NCBI GenBank assembly: GCA_015069135.1
Contig: SVJE01000004.1
Location: forward strand, 62,001-126,000
DNA: 64,000 bases
Origin: Oscillospiraceae bacterium
GTDB taxonomy: Bacteria > Bacillota > Clostridia > UBA1212 > SIG427
Reading direction: 5' to 3'
Below, in pieces: positions 1 to 6,926 of the stretch. How positions within the stretch are numbered: the first letter of the stretch is position 1; each line of letters starts with the position of its first letter. The position numbers and the translations under genes were made by a program. The notes under the pieces are model-generated. The model had not been told where the DNA came from. It did no database searches and saw only the letters and a list, made by a program, of their open reading frames with translations.

Positions 1-306
1 CTTATTGCATTCTTAGCTCCTTTTGTGGCTTTTGTAAACACAATTCCTTCATGCGTAATGGGTGGTGTTTGTATGACTCTTTACGGATTCATTGCTGTTT
101 CCGGTTTGAAGATGATTAAAACAGTTAATCTTGAAGAAAACAGAAATCTGTTTGTTGTATCTGTAATCCTTATTGCAGGTATCGGTGGTCTGACACTTAC
201 ATTTGGTCAGATTACAATTACTTCTATTGCTTGTGCTTTGATTCTCGGTATTATCGTAAATCTTATCCTCGGCAAAGCTAAGAAAGAAGACTCTTCAGAA
301 GAATAA
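1..306 (+). CDS. uraA: Uracil permease (NCS2/UraA family), C-terminal part
   Basis: The open frame runs in from the left edge and stops at 304-306, so only about the last 101 residues are present. The protein shows three strongly hydrophobic segments and the NCS2 stretch around STIPSCVMGGVCMTLYG-like residues (here NTIPSCVMGG) followed by IAVSGLKMI and ENRNLFVV, which resembles the C-terminal third of UraA/PyrP proton-uracil symporters of the inner membrane. The tail is charged and cytoplasmic. A strong terminator follows directly. The family call is good; uracil rather than xanthine as substrate is inferred from local similarity. Some internal GTG/ATG codons could mimic a start but the frame is continuous from base 1. 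Confidence 0.85.
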   Translation, partial: LIAFLAPFVAFVNTIPSCVMGGVCMTLYGFIAVSGLKMIKTVNLEENRNLFVVSVILIAGIGGLTLTFGQITITSIACALILGIIVNLILGKAKKEDSSEE

Positions 307-323
307 TCTACACTACAAGCAGA

Positions 324-354
324 GAAGCCGACCAAAAAGGTCGGCTTCTTTTTT
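324..354 (+). terminator. Intrinsic terminator after uraA
   Basis: A perfect 10-bp stem (gaagccgacc at 324-333 with ggtcggcttc at 339-348) has a 5-nt loop and is followed by six T residues. It ends the permease transcript; the convergent exporter gene stops at 387. Confidence 0.93.
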
Positions 355-386
355 GTTCTCTTATAATGTAAAAAATAAGTGTTTAA

Positions 387-1301
387 TTACTCTCCTTCTA
401 AAACAGCCAGCATCAGTATACCAACAATGATAATTCCTATAAACAAATACTGTTTCTTTGTAAGTTTTTCTTTTAAGAAAACTCTTGAGAGCAACAATGA
501 AACAACACATACAGAAGAGAGAATAGGAGCTGCAATGGCACCGTTTCCGCTCATAGCATATACATAAGTAAGCTGTCCTGCTGTTTCACAAACAGCAGCT
601 AAAATTTTATCTTTCTGCTTTGGTAATTCAAATTTAACACCTTTACACTTCATGAAAATGAATAATATAATTCCGCAAATTGCAAATGTAAGTTCATAGG
701 AAACATTAGCCACCAATTCAATATTATCCTCTGTTATACCCACCAAAGGACTTGTTTCGATGTTATCAAGATAGAATATATCAAGAAAACTTCCCAGCGC
801 ATCAATAATTGCATAACAGAAAGGCATCAGAAAGGCAAAGAAAGCTAACTTTTTACCAAGCTTCTGTTTTCTGTTTACTTCACCGCTACGTTCTGTGTAA
901 GTTACACCTATAATACCAGCCACGATTATAGCGATCGCAATCCATACAGGAAGAGAAATTTTATCGCCTAAAAAGATTACACACAAAACAGAACACATTG
1001 CCCCGGCTGTGTTTTCTATAGGGTCTGCTAAAGATTCCTCTATAAATCTGATTCCAAAGAATGAACATGCCATTGATAATATGTAACACAATGAAACCGG
1101 TAAGTATTTAATAAGGTTTATAGGGTCATAGTTAATATCAGCAGTTAACAGTGTGAACACTGCATGAATTCCCATTACTGCACCAACTAAAATACATACT
1201 CTTAAATGATCATACTTTCTGTCTTCATGTGAGCCTTTTTTATAGAAAAGCTCTGCTGCGCCCCACAACAATGTTGTTGCAAGAGTAAAAACCAGCCACA
1301 T
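387..1301 (-). CDS. EamA/DMT-superfamily membrane transporter
   Basis: 304 residues with about ten hydrophobic helices arranged as two EamA-like halves (roughly 1-135 and 150-300), typical length for the drug/metabolite transporter superfamily. The C-terminal half carries the family-like pattern of a small-residue helix (GNGAIAAPILSS) followed by FLKEKLTKKQYLFIGIIIVG, the usual EamA signature region. It probably exports or imports a small metabolite across the cytoplasmic membrane; the substrate cannot be read from sequence. Start ATG at 1301 is preceded by an AGGAGG-like site (cctcct in the plus strand just beyond it). It stands alone, convergent with uraA and downstream of hpf on the same strand but separated from it by a terminator. 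Confidence 0.85.
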   Translation of the reverse strand: MWLVFTLATTLLWGAAELFYKKGSHEDRKYDHLRVCILVGAVMGIHAVFTLLTADINYDPINLIKYLPVSLCYILSMACSFFGIRFIEESLADPIENTAGAMCSVLCVIFLGDKISLPVWIAIAIIVAGIIGVTYTERSGEVNRKQKLGKKLAFFAFLMPFCYAIIDALGSFLDIFYLDNIETSPLVGITEDNIELVANVSYELTFAICGIILFIFMKCKGVKFELPKQKDKILAAVCETAGQLTYVYAMSGNGAIAAPILSSVCVVSLLLSRVFLKEKLTKKQYLFIGIIIVGILMLAVLEGE

Positions 1302-1396
1302 AAAATACCTCCTGTTACAAATGATGGTTGCTATGAATATGTTTTCTACCTTTTATATCATAAAATTATAATTATTTCAAATAAATTTAAGTATAA

Positions 1397-1430
1397 AAAA
1401 CAGACACAGCAGAATAAACTGCTGTGCCCA
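1397..1430 (-). terminator. Intrinsic terminator after hpf
   Basis: On the minus strand an 8-bp stem (cacagcag / ctgctgtg, 1405-1426) is followed by a T-rich run (tctgtttttt, toward 1395). It lies directly after the hpf stop codon. Confidence 0.85.
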
Positions 1431-1448
1431 TCTGTTGTATTGTAAAAT

Positions 1449-1991
1449 TTATCCGAGAGGTTCTATCAAACCATAATCACCGTCATTTCTAACATATACC
1501 ACACAGGTTGAATTGGTTTCGGAATTCATGAACATATAAAAATTGTGTCCCAGCATATTCATATTGAGAATTGCTTCCTGTACGGTCATCGGTTTCAACT
1601 CATATCTTTTGGTTCTGACAATTGAGTACTCATCTGGTTCTTCTTCATAAGCAATTGTTGAAAGAGGTGGCTCCGGTGTCTGGTGCTTATTTCTTGCCAA
1701 CTTTGTTTTACATTTTGTAATCTGACGTTCCATGATATCCATACCTTTGTCCAAAGCAGCAATTATACCATCTTTGTCAGATACTTCTGCTCTTAACTGA
1801 TAGCCACAGTAGGGCAGTGTAAGCTCTACTTTTTCTTTCAGTTTCTTCTGATCCGTAAGACGCACATAGAAAGTTGCATCTTCATCCTTACCGGAAAAGT
1901 ACTTGTCAAATCTTCTGTGAATTTTGCTCTCCATGCTTTCGAGAGTTTTATCAGAGATCTTGAATTCCTTTGCGTTAAACTTAACTAACAT
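1449..1991 (-). CDS. hpf: Ribosome hibernation promoting factor, long form
   Basis: 180 residues from the ATG at 1991, which has a GGAGGT site 6 nt upstream; an upstream in-frame ATG at 2063 lies in the promoter region and is rejected. The N-terminal ~100 residues form the S30AE/YfiA fold that binds the 30S A/P-site region; the C-terminal ~60 residues (starting YSIVRTKRYELKPMTVQEAI and containing MLGHNFYMFMN) are the dimerisation domain of long HPF, which pairs 70S ribosomes into inactive 100S dimers. Length matches the family. It is monocistronic between its own consensus-like promoter and a terminator, as expected for a gene induced in stationary phase. Confidence 0.95.
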   Translation of the reverse strand: MLVKFNAKEFKISDKTLESMESKIHRRFDKYFSGKDEDATFYVRLTDQKKLKEKVELTLPYCGYQLRAEVSDKDGIIAALDKGMDIMERQITKCKTKLARNKHQTPEPPLSTIAYEEEPDEYSIVRTKRYELKPMTVQEAILNMNMLGHNFYMFMNSETNSTCVVYVRNDGDYGLIEPLG

Positions 1992-2024
1992 AACATGACC
2001 TCCATTCGTTCTTTTGGTATATAT

Positions 2025-2053
2025 ATTATATACTATTGATAAAAAAATATCAA
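2025..2053 (-). promoter_or_regulatory. Sigma-A-type promoter for hpf
   Basis: On the minus strand: -35 TTGATA (2053-2048), 17-nt spacer, -10 TATAAT (2030-2025). The predicted start near 2018 leaves a leader of about 27 nt carrying the GGAGGT site. The -35 region also makes a TTGATA-N6/7-TATCAA dyad that could be a regulator site. Confidence 0.75.
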
Positions 2054-2088
2054 TATATAACATTTAATGTATCATAACTATTTGATTT

Positions 2089-2227
2089 GGGGTCTGCCCC
2101 CCGTCTTATTATGTAAAATGGGAAATAACATAAGTTCTACACTATGCGACATATTTTTACATGAATATTACGATTAGTTGTTGAAAAATATATTTTTTTG
2201 GGAAATAATACCTGCCCCCTGTCTTAG
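2089..2227. repeat. Composite palindrome-bounded element, copy 1 (~139 bp)
   Basis: Occupies most of the 387-bp gap between hpf and the acyl-CoA synthetase gene. It starts with half of the GGGGTC palindrome (ggggtctgccccccgtctt), then a gggaaataac box, about 85 AT-rich bases containing gcgacata and acgatta, then a second gggaaataa box joined to cctgccccctgtctta. The same order is seen, inverted, at 28430-28566 and, same strand, at 39574-39714, with lengths 137 and 141. No ORF or RNA gene recognised inside. Confidence 0.7.
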
Positions 2228-2294
2228 GTAAAATATATGCAAAAAGCTTTTTGAAAAGTACTGAAACATCGGTAACAGCGTTACTTAAAGGTGC

Positions 2295-2317
2295 CAGGAC
2301 AGGGGTCAGACCCCCAA
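2295..2317. repeat. GGGGTC palindrome copy
   Basis: Core aggggtcagaccccc with one degenerate arm (aggaca on the left, caaaat on the right). Lies just before the terminator of the acyl-CoA synthetase gene. Confidence 0.7.
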
Positions 2318-2334
2318 AATAAAAAGTATAAAAA

Positions 2335-2359
2335 AAGACACTGCAAAAGTGCAGTGCCT
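2335..2359 (-). terminator. Intrinsic terminator after the acyl-CoA synthetase gene
   Basis: Minus-strand stem ggcactgcac / (g)tgcagtgtc around a 4-5 nt loop followed by a run of seven T (toward 2329). It ends the XRE-cupin/acyl-CoA synthetase operon. Confidence 0.88.
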
Positions 2360-2378
2360 TTGAAAAATAACAGATATT

Positions 2379-4049
2379 TTAACCTTGGTCAATCTGACGA
2401 ATTTCCTTACGCTTTATTTTACCGGAGAGAGTCTTTGGAAGCTCGCCTACGAATTCCAATATACGAGGATACTTGTAAGGAGCAGTAACCTTTTTAACAT
2501 GGTTCTGAAGTTCTTTACGAAGCTCGTCTGTGGGCTGGAACTGGCCAGACTTAACTAATACAACAGTTGCCTTAACAACTTGTCCACGAAGTGGGTCAGG
2601 AGCTGCTGTTACAGCACATTCAAGCACAGCCGGGTGAGTAAGCAGGGCACTTTCAACTTCAAAGGGTCCGATACGGTAGCCGGAACACTTAATTACGTCG
2701 TCCTTACGTCCTTCAAACCAAATGTAGCCGTCGCTGTCACGCCAGGCAGTATCTCCCGTGTCATACATATCATTGTAAAATGCTGCAGCATTAGCTTCAG
2801 GATCTTTATAGTATTCCTTCAACAAACCTACAGGTCTGTTGGTGGACAGATTTTTTACAACTATGCTACCAACCACACCATCTTCGCAGGAGTTGCCTTC
2901 ATCATCCACGATGTCAATATCGTAAAGAGGGGATGGCTTACCTGTGGAGCCGGGTTTAATGGGGTCAAAACCAAAGTTGGCCATAAGAACGCTGGTTTCA
3001 GTTTGGCCAAATCCTTCATGTACAGCATGTCCTGTTGCTTCTAAGAATCGGTTATACACCTCAGGATTAAGAGGCTCGCCGGCAATAGAGCAGTGATGAA
3101 GTGTGGACAAATCATAAGATGCCAGGTCTTCTTTTATAAGGAATCGGTAAACTGTAGGTGGTGCACAGAAAGTAGTTAATTTCAAATGTTCCATAGTTTC
3201 CAGCAGATGTTTACCGTCGAATTTACCATTGGTATCATATGCTACAATAACTGCACCGCAAATCCACTGACCATAAATCTTGGACCAGCCAAATTTTGCC
3301 CAACCGGAGTCAGCAATGGTCATGTGAAGACCACCGTCTTCAACCTGTCCCCAGTATTTGGCTGTGGTTATATGGCCTAACGGATATGTAAAATCATGGG
3401 CGATCATCTTAGGCATACCGGTAGTACCGCTGGAAAAATACATCAGCATAATATCGTGGATATCAGGAGCATCTTCTCCTGTAGGACGAGGGAACTCTTC
3501 GTTATGGTCAGGTTGCATTTTACGGAAATCAAGACAACCTTCAGGAACATTCTCACCAACGATTGCAACGTTTTCCAGAGTAGGACACTTAGCACGAGAA
3601 TCTAAAATATGACCTAAAAGTTCATCGTCATCAACGGTGATAATCATTTTAACGGAAGCGGCGTTTACTCTGTAAACAATATCCTTTTCCATAAGCTGGA
3701 AGGTGGCAGGAATACAAATAGCGCCAATTTTATGAAGGGCAAGGAAGCATACCCAAACTTCAGGGCGCTGACGAAGCACCAACATAACCGCGTCACCTTT
3801 TTTTATGCCTTGAGCTTTTAAGAAGTTGGCAGCTCTGTTTGACATAAGGGACAAATCTTTAAATGTAAAACGCTTCTCATCCCCGTCGTCATTTACCCAT
3901 ACCAGAGCTTCTTTGTTTTCGTCCTGTTTTGCCCACTCGTCAACTACATCAAAGGCAAAGTTAAAATTCTCCGGTACATTTACTTTATAATTTTTCTTAA
4001 AATCCTCGTAGCTGTCAAAGTCTATACGAGGTAAAAATTTTTCTAACAT
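2379..4049 (-). CDS. AMP-dependent acyl-CoA synthetase (medium-chain ACS-like)
   Basis: 556 residues. ANL-superfamily adenylating enzyme: the phosphate-binding loop YFSSGTTGMPK is at about 204-214, the EGFGQTET motif and the YDTGDTAWRD hinge follow, and the C-terminal lysine region PKTLSGKIKRKEIR is intact. It should convert a carboxylic acid, ATP and CoA to acyl-CoA, AMP and PPi in the cytosol. The overall sequence resembles medium-chain/butyryl-type synthetases rather than acetyl-CoA synthetase, but chain length is not certain. Its ATG is 1 nt after the stop of the XRE-cupin gene, so the two are translationally linked and the regulator may sense the same acid or acyl-CoA. Confidence 0.9.
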   Translation of the reverse strand: MLEKFLPRIDFDSYEDFKKNYKVNVPENFNFAFDVVDEWAKQDENKEALVWVNDDGDEKRFTFKDLSLMSNRAANFLKAQGIKKGDAVMLVLRQRPEVWVCFLALHKIGAICIPATFQLMEKDIVYRVNAASVKMIITVDDDELLGHILDSRAKCPTLENVAIVGENVPEGCLDFRKMQPDHNEEFPRPTGEDAPDIHDIMLMYFSSGTTGMPKMIAHDFTYPLGHITTAKYWGQVEDGGLHMTIADSGWAKFGWSKIYGQWICGAVIVAYDTNGKFDGKHLLETMEHLKLTTFCAPPTVYRFLIKEDLASYDLSTLHHCSIAGEPLNPEVYNRFLEATGHAVHEGFGQTETSVLMANFGFDPIKPGSTGKPSPLYDIDIVDDEGNSCEDGVVGSIVVKNLSTNRPVGLLKEYYKDPEANAAAFYNDMYDTGDTAWRDSDGYIWFEGRKDDVIKCSGYRIGPFEVESALLTHPAVLECAVTAAPDPLRGQVVKATVVLVKSGQFQPTDELRKELQNHVKKVTAPYKYPRILEFVGELPKTLSGKIKRKEIRQIDQG

Positions 4050-4050
4050 T

Positions 4051-4614
4051 TTACTTTCTCCAATCCCATTCGTTAATTACTGTCAGAAACTTTGCATGAT
4101 TGCTTACAGCTTTCTGTCCATGTGGGACTCGTGGGTCGAAATAAATAGAATCACCTGCATTAAGGATAAATTCTTTGTTTTTTATAATAACGGCAACGGA
4201 ACCTTCCAGAACCATGTTGAACTCCTGACCACCGTGAGTAATCAGATCTGCAGGTTCATCGCTGGCTGAGACTTCAACAATCATAGGCTCCATGTCTCTG
4301 TTAATAAAGTTAGTTGCCAATGAACGGAAGCTGTAACCCGGGCATCTTTCAATAACCGCACCCTGATCTTTTCTTACAATAGTATAGCCGTCCATACGCG
4401 GTTTTTCGCCTGTCAGAAGCTCAGTAGGGTCAATACCAAAAATACCTGCGGTAGCATAAAGCACACCAATAGGAATATCGTCCTCACCATTTTCATATTT
4501 TAAATATTCAGCTTCAGAAATTCCCAATTGATTGGCAATTTCTGCTGTTTCCATATCTAATATTTCTCTCATTTCCCTGATTCGGGCTGCAATCTGTAAA
4601 ATCTGCTCATTCAT
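4051..4614 (-). CDS. XRE-family regulator with C-terminal cupin domain
   Basis: 187 residues from the ATG at 4614, preceded by a GAGGTG site; an in-frame upstream extension to 4740 is unlikely because it reads through the promoter region. Residues about 6-65 are an HTH_3/XRE DNA-binding domain (IANQLGISEAEYLKYENG); residues about 105-182 are a cupin barrel with H127 in HGGQEFNMVLEG and H165 in GDSIYFDPRVPHG. Such proteins sense a small ligand through the cupin and control adjacent genes. First gene of a two-gene operon with the acyl-CoA synthetase, which is the obvious target. Confidence 0.9.
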   Translation of the reverse strand: MNEQILQIAARIREMREILDMETAEIANQLGISEAEYLKYENGEDDIPIGVLYATAGIFGIDPTELLTGEKPRMDGYTIVRKDQGAVIERCPGYSFRSLATNFINRDMEPMIVEVSASDEPADLITHGGQEFNMVLEGSVAVIIKNKEFILNAGDSIYFDPRVPHGQKAVSNHAKFLTVINEWDWRK

Positions 4615-4777
4615 AGTATGGGAGCACCTCTTTTGCATATTTTTGCTTGAAGGATACAAGCAATCTAAAGTATAACATAAAACTATGCGGATTGAAAAGT
4701 TTTTACCGGTAAAATAGAACATTTTACCAAAAATCTTCATAGAATAAAGGTGAAAATATAAATTTTATGGGGATAGT

Positions 4778-5251
4778 ATGTATAAAAGAGTTCCTGACTT
4801 TATGGCATCGCTGTTTAAGCAACCAAGCGCCAGAGCGAATATCCGGGGTAATGAATTGTATCCGGATATAAAAGGGATGATTAAATTCTATCAGACCGGT
4901 TTCGGTGTTATTGTGTCGGTTCAGTTGTCCGAGCTTCCTGAAAATTCTGTACTGGGCTTTCATATCCACGATGGAGATAACTGCAAAGAGCTGAGCACCC
5001 ACTATAATCCGAGAAATGATTTGCATCCTTATCATGCAGGAGATCTGCCACCTGTATTTTCGGCAGGGGGATATGCTTTTTCTGCGGTACTTACCAATCG
5101 TTTTACTGTAAATGAGATTGTGGGGAGGACAGTAATTTTACATGGATTACCGGATGATTTTACTACCCAGCCTTCAGGAAAATCTGGGGAAAAGATAGCC
5201 TGTGGAGTTATTGATAGAGTGGCAGGGCGTTATCCATATAACTTTGATTGA
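4778..5251 (+). CDS. Cu/Zn superoxide dismutase-family protein, no signal peptide
   Basis: 157 residues. All metal ligands of SOD1 can be placed: H62, H64 and H122 for copper, H75 bridging, H83, H86 and D89 for zinc, and C69/C142 as the conserved disulfide pair. The electrostatic-loop sequence LHGLPDDFTTQPSGKSGEKIACGVI-like (positions 121-145) aligns with the usual active-site region, but the active-site arginine position holds lysine (K139). No signal peptide or lipobox is present, so it should be cytoplasmic, unlike most bacterial SodC. Dismutase activity is therefore plausible but not certain. It sits divergently from the XRE-cupin operon; the scfA promoter overlaps its stop codon. Confidence 0.85.
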   Translation: MYKRVPDFMASLFKQPSARANIRGNELYPDIKGMIKFYQTGFGVIVSVQLSELPENSVLGFHIHDGDNCKELSTHYNPRNDLHPYHAGDLPPVFSAGGYAFSAVLTNRFTVNEIVGRTVILHGLPDDFTTQPSGKSGEKIACGVIDRVAGRYPYNFD

Positions 5252-5277
5252 CTTTTTTCGTGGGACTGTGATAGAAT
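5248..5277 (+). promoter_or_regulatory. Promoter for scfA
   Basis: -35 TTGACT (5248-5253), 18-nt spacer, -10 TAGAAT (5272-5277); overlaps the sodC-like stop codon. A GGAGG site at 5299-5303 precedes the scfA ATG. Confidence 0.65.
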
Positions 5278-5312
5278 AAATTAAAATTTTGAATCACCGG
5301 AGGCTTAAAGTT

Positions 5313-5453
5313 ATGAAAATTAAAACTATTGATACTAAGAACCTTTGTGAAAGCGCTAAGAAGGGCGGATGCGGTGAGTGCCAGACATCTTGTCAGTCTG
5401 CTTGCAAGACAAGTTGTGGTATCGCAAATCAGCAGTGCGAAAATAAGAAATAA
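5313..5453 (+). CDS. scfA: SCIFF ranthipeptide precursor (six-cysteines-in-forty-five)
   Basis: A 46-residue peptide, ATG at 5313 with GGAGG 9 nt upstream. The sequence has the near-invariant SCIFF body GECQTSCQSACKTSCGIANQ at 21-40 and ends CENKK. Cysteines are at 12, 20, 23, 27, 31, 35 and 42, seven rather than the six that name the family; C12 is the extra one. The neighbouring radical-SAM enzyme is known in this family to make thioether links from cysteine to another residue's alpha carbon. The product's biological role is unsettled in the literature; it is nearly universal in Clostridia and has been linked to cell signalling. A terminator separates it from scfB, allowing more peptide than enzyme. 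Confidence 0.95.
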   Translation: MKIKTIDTKNLCESAKKGGCGECQTSCQSACKTSCGIANQQCENKK

Positions 5454-5469
5454 TTAAATTTGCACCAGG

Positions 5470-5504
5470 GGGCTGTCTTAAGTTTATATAGGACAGCCCT
5501 TTTT
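5470..5504 (+). terminator. Partial terminator between scfA and scfB
   Basis: Stem gggctgtc (5470-5477) / gacagccc (5492-5499), extended by tta/taa pairs, then five T. Its place between precursor and maturase suggests leaky termination that sets stoichiometry. Confidence 0.8.
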
Positions 5505-5542
5505 GTGTGGAAATATCAGCAGTAACAAGAGGAGAAATAACA

Positions 5543-6925
5543 ATGGTACATTGCTATAAATTAGGCGGTTTAAATATAGTTCTGGATATATTTTCCGGTT
5601 CAGTTCATGTGGTTGACGACGTGGCCTTTGACATGATTGAAATGTATGAAGAAAATGATAAGGAAACCATAATAGAAAAACTTTTGGAGAAATATCCTGA
5701 CAATCCGGAAGTAACAAAAGAAGAATTGGAAGAGGGTATGAGGCAACTTGAAGCTCTTAAAGAAGCAGGTAAGCTTTTTACTCCGGACACTTTTGAGCCT
5801 ATGGCTGACACCCTTAAGAAAAAAACTTCCGGTGTGGTGAAGGCTTTGTGTCTCCATGTTGCCCACACTTGTAATCTTAACTGTGCATATTGCTTTGCAA
5901 GCCAGGGGAAATATCAGGGTGACAGAGCTATTATGAGTCTTGAAGTCGGTAAAAGGGCTCTGGATTTCTTAATCGAGAATTCTCACGGTCGGCACAATTT
6001 AGAAGTGGACTTTTTCGGTGGTGAACCACTTATGAATTGGGATATGATTAAAGAATTGGTGGCTTATGCCAGAGTAAGGGAGAAGGAAGAAGGAAAGAAT
6101 TTCCGTTTTACCCTTACAACTAATGGAATGTTAATAAATGATGATGTAATTGAGTTTTCTAACAGGGAAATGAGCAATGTGGTACTTAGTCTGGATGGAC
6201 GAAAAGAAATTCACGACCGCTATCGTGTTGACTATGCAGGTAAGGGAAGTTGGGAACAGATTGTGCCTAAATTTCAAAAGTTTGTACAAGCTCGCGGTGG
6301 TAAAAATTACTATATGAGAGGGACTTTCACTCATGCAAACCCTGACTTTTTGAAAGACATTGAGGAAATGCTATCTTTAGGTTTTAACGAACTTAGCATG
6401 GAGCCTGTAGTTTGTGCACCGGAGGATTCTTCTGCATTGACTCCTGAAGATATGGAAATTGTTAAAAATCAGTATGAGAAGTTGGCGGAGTTGATGCTTG
6501 AAAGACATCGGGCAGGAAAACCATTTACATTTTACCATTATATGATTGACCTGAAGGGTGGTCCCTGTATTTACAAGAGAGTTTCCGGTTGTGGTTCAGG
6601 AACCGAGTATATGGCAGTAACCCCATGGGGAGACCTTTACCCATGTCACCAATTTGTAGGCGATGAAGCCTTCCGACTGGGAGATATCTGGAAAGGTGTA
6701 ACCAACACTGAAAAACAAAATGAATTTGCAGCTTGTAACGTATATTCAAGACCTGAGTGCAAGGATTGTTGGGCGAAGCTTTATTGTTCCGGAGGCTGTG
6801 CGGCCAATGCTTACCATGCTACCGGTTCCGTTACCGGTACATACAAAAACGGTTGCGAGCTTTTCCGCAAGCGTATGGAATGTGCAATAATGTTAGAAGT
6901 TGCTAAAACATTAGACGAGGAATAA
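5543..6925 (+). CDS. scfB: SCIFF radical SAM maturase (SPASM/twitch type)
   Basis: 460 residues from the ATG at 5543, chosen because AGGAG lies 8 nt upstream; a GTG at 5507 is within the terminator tail. An N-terminal RiPP-recognition-like region (about 1-95) binds the leader; the radical-SAM core begins at HTCNLNCAYC with C110, C114 and C117 for the SAM cluster, and DFFGGEP is the SAM-binding GGE motif. The last ~120 residues are a cysteine-rich SPASM domain (GGPC, SGCGSG, YPCHQF, SRPECKDCWAKLYCSGGC, NGCELF) for two auxiliary FeS clusters. It installs thioethers on ScfA. Stop codon and next start are 1 nt apart, so the decarboxylase gene is co-transcribed. Confidence 0.95.
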   Translation: MVHCYKLGGLNIVLDIFSGSVHVVDDVAFDMIEMYEENDKETIIEKLLEKYPDNPEVTKEELEEGMRQLEALKEAGKLFTPDTFEPMADTLKKKTSGVVKALCLHVAHTCNLNCAYCFASQGKYQGDRAIMSLEVGKRALDFLIENSHGRHNLEVDFFGGEPLMNWDMIKELVAYARVREKEEGKNFRFTLTTNGMLINDDVIEFSNREMSNVVLSLDGRKEIHDRYRVDYAGKGSWEQIVPKFQKFVQARGGKNYYMRGTFTHANPDFLKDIEEMLSLGFNELSMEPVVCAPEDSSALTPEDMEIVKNQYEKLAELMLERHRAGKPFTFYHYMIDLKGGPCIYKRVSGCGSGTEYMAVTPWGDLYPCHQFVGDEAFRLGDIWKGVTNTEKQNEFAACNVYSRPECKDCWAKLYCSGGCAANAYHATGSVTGTYKNGCELFRKRMECAIMLEVAKTLDEE

Positions 6926-6926
6926 A

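Noticed and set aside
1991-2063. Longer hpf start at 2063
   Set aside because: It would include the -10/-35 region; ATG at 1991 has GGAGGT at good distance and matches family N-termini.
1992-2378. raiA-type structured RNA upstream of hpf
   Set aside because: I could not recognise the conserved raiA RNA features; the region is explained by the promoter and composite element.
2580-3044. 154-codon plus-strand frame inside the acyl-CoA synthetase gene
   Set aside because: Antisense shadow of a clear ANL enzyme; no family features. The same applies to antisense frames within leuC, nrdD, fucI and others.
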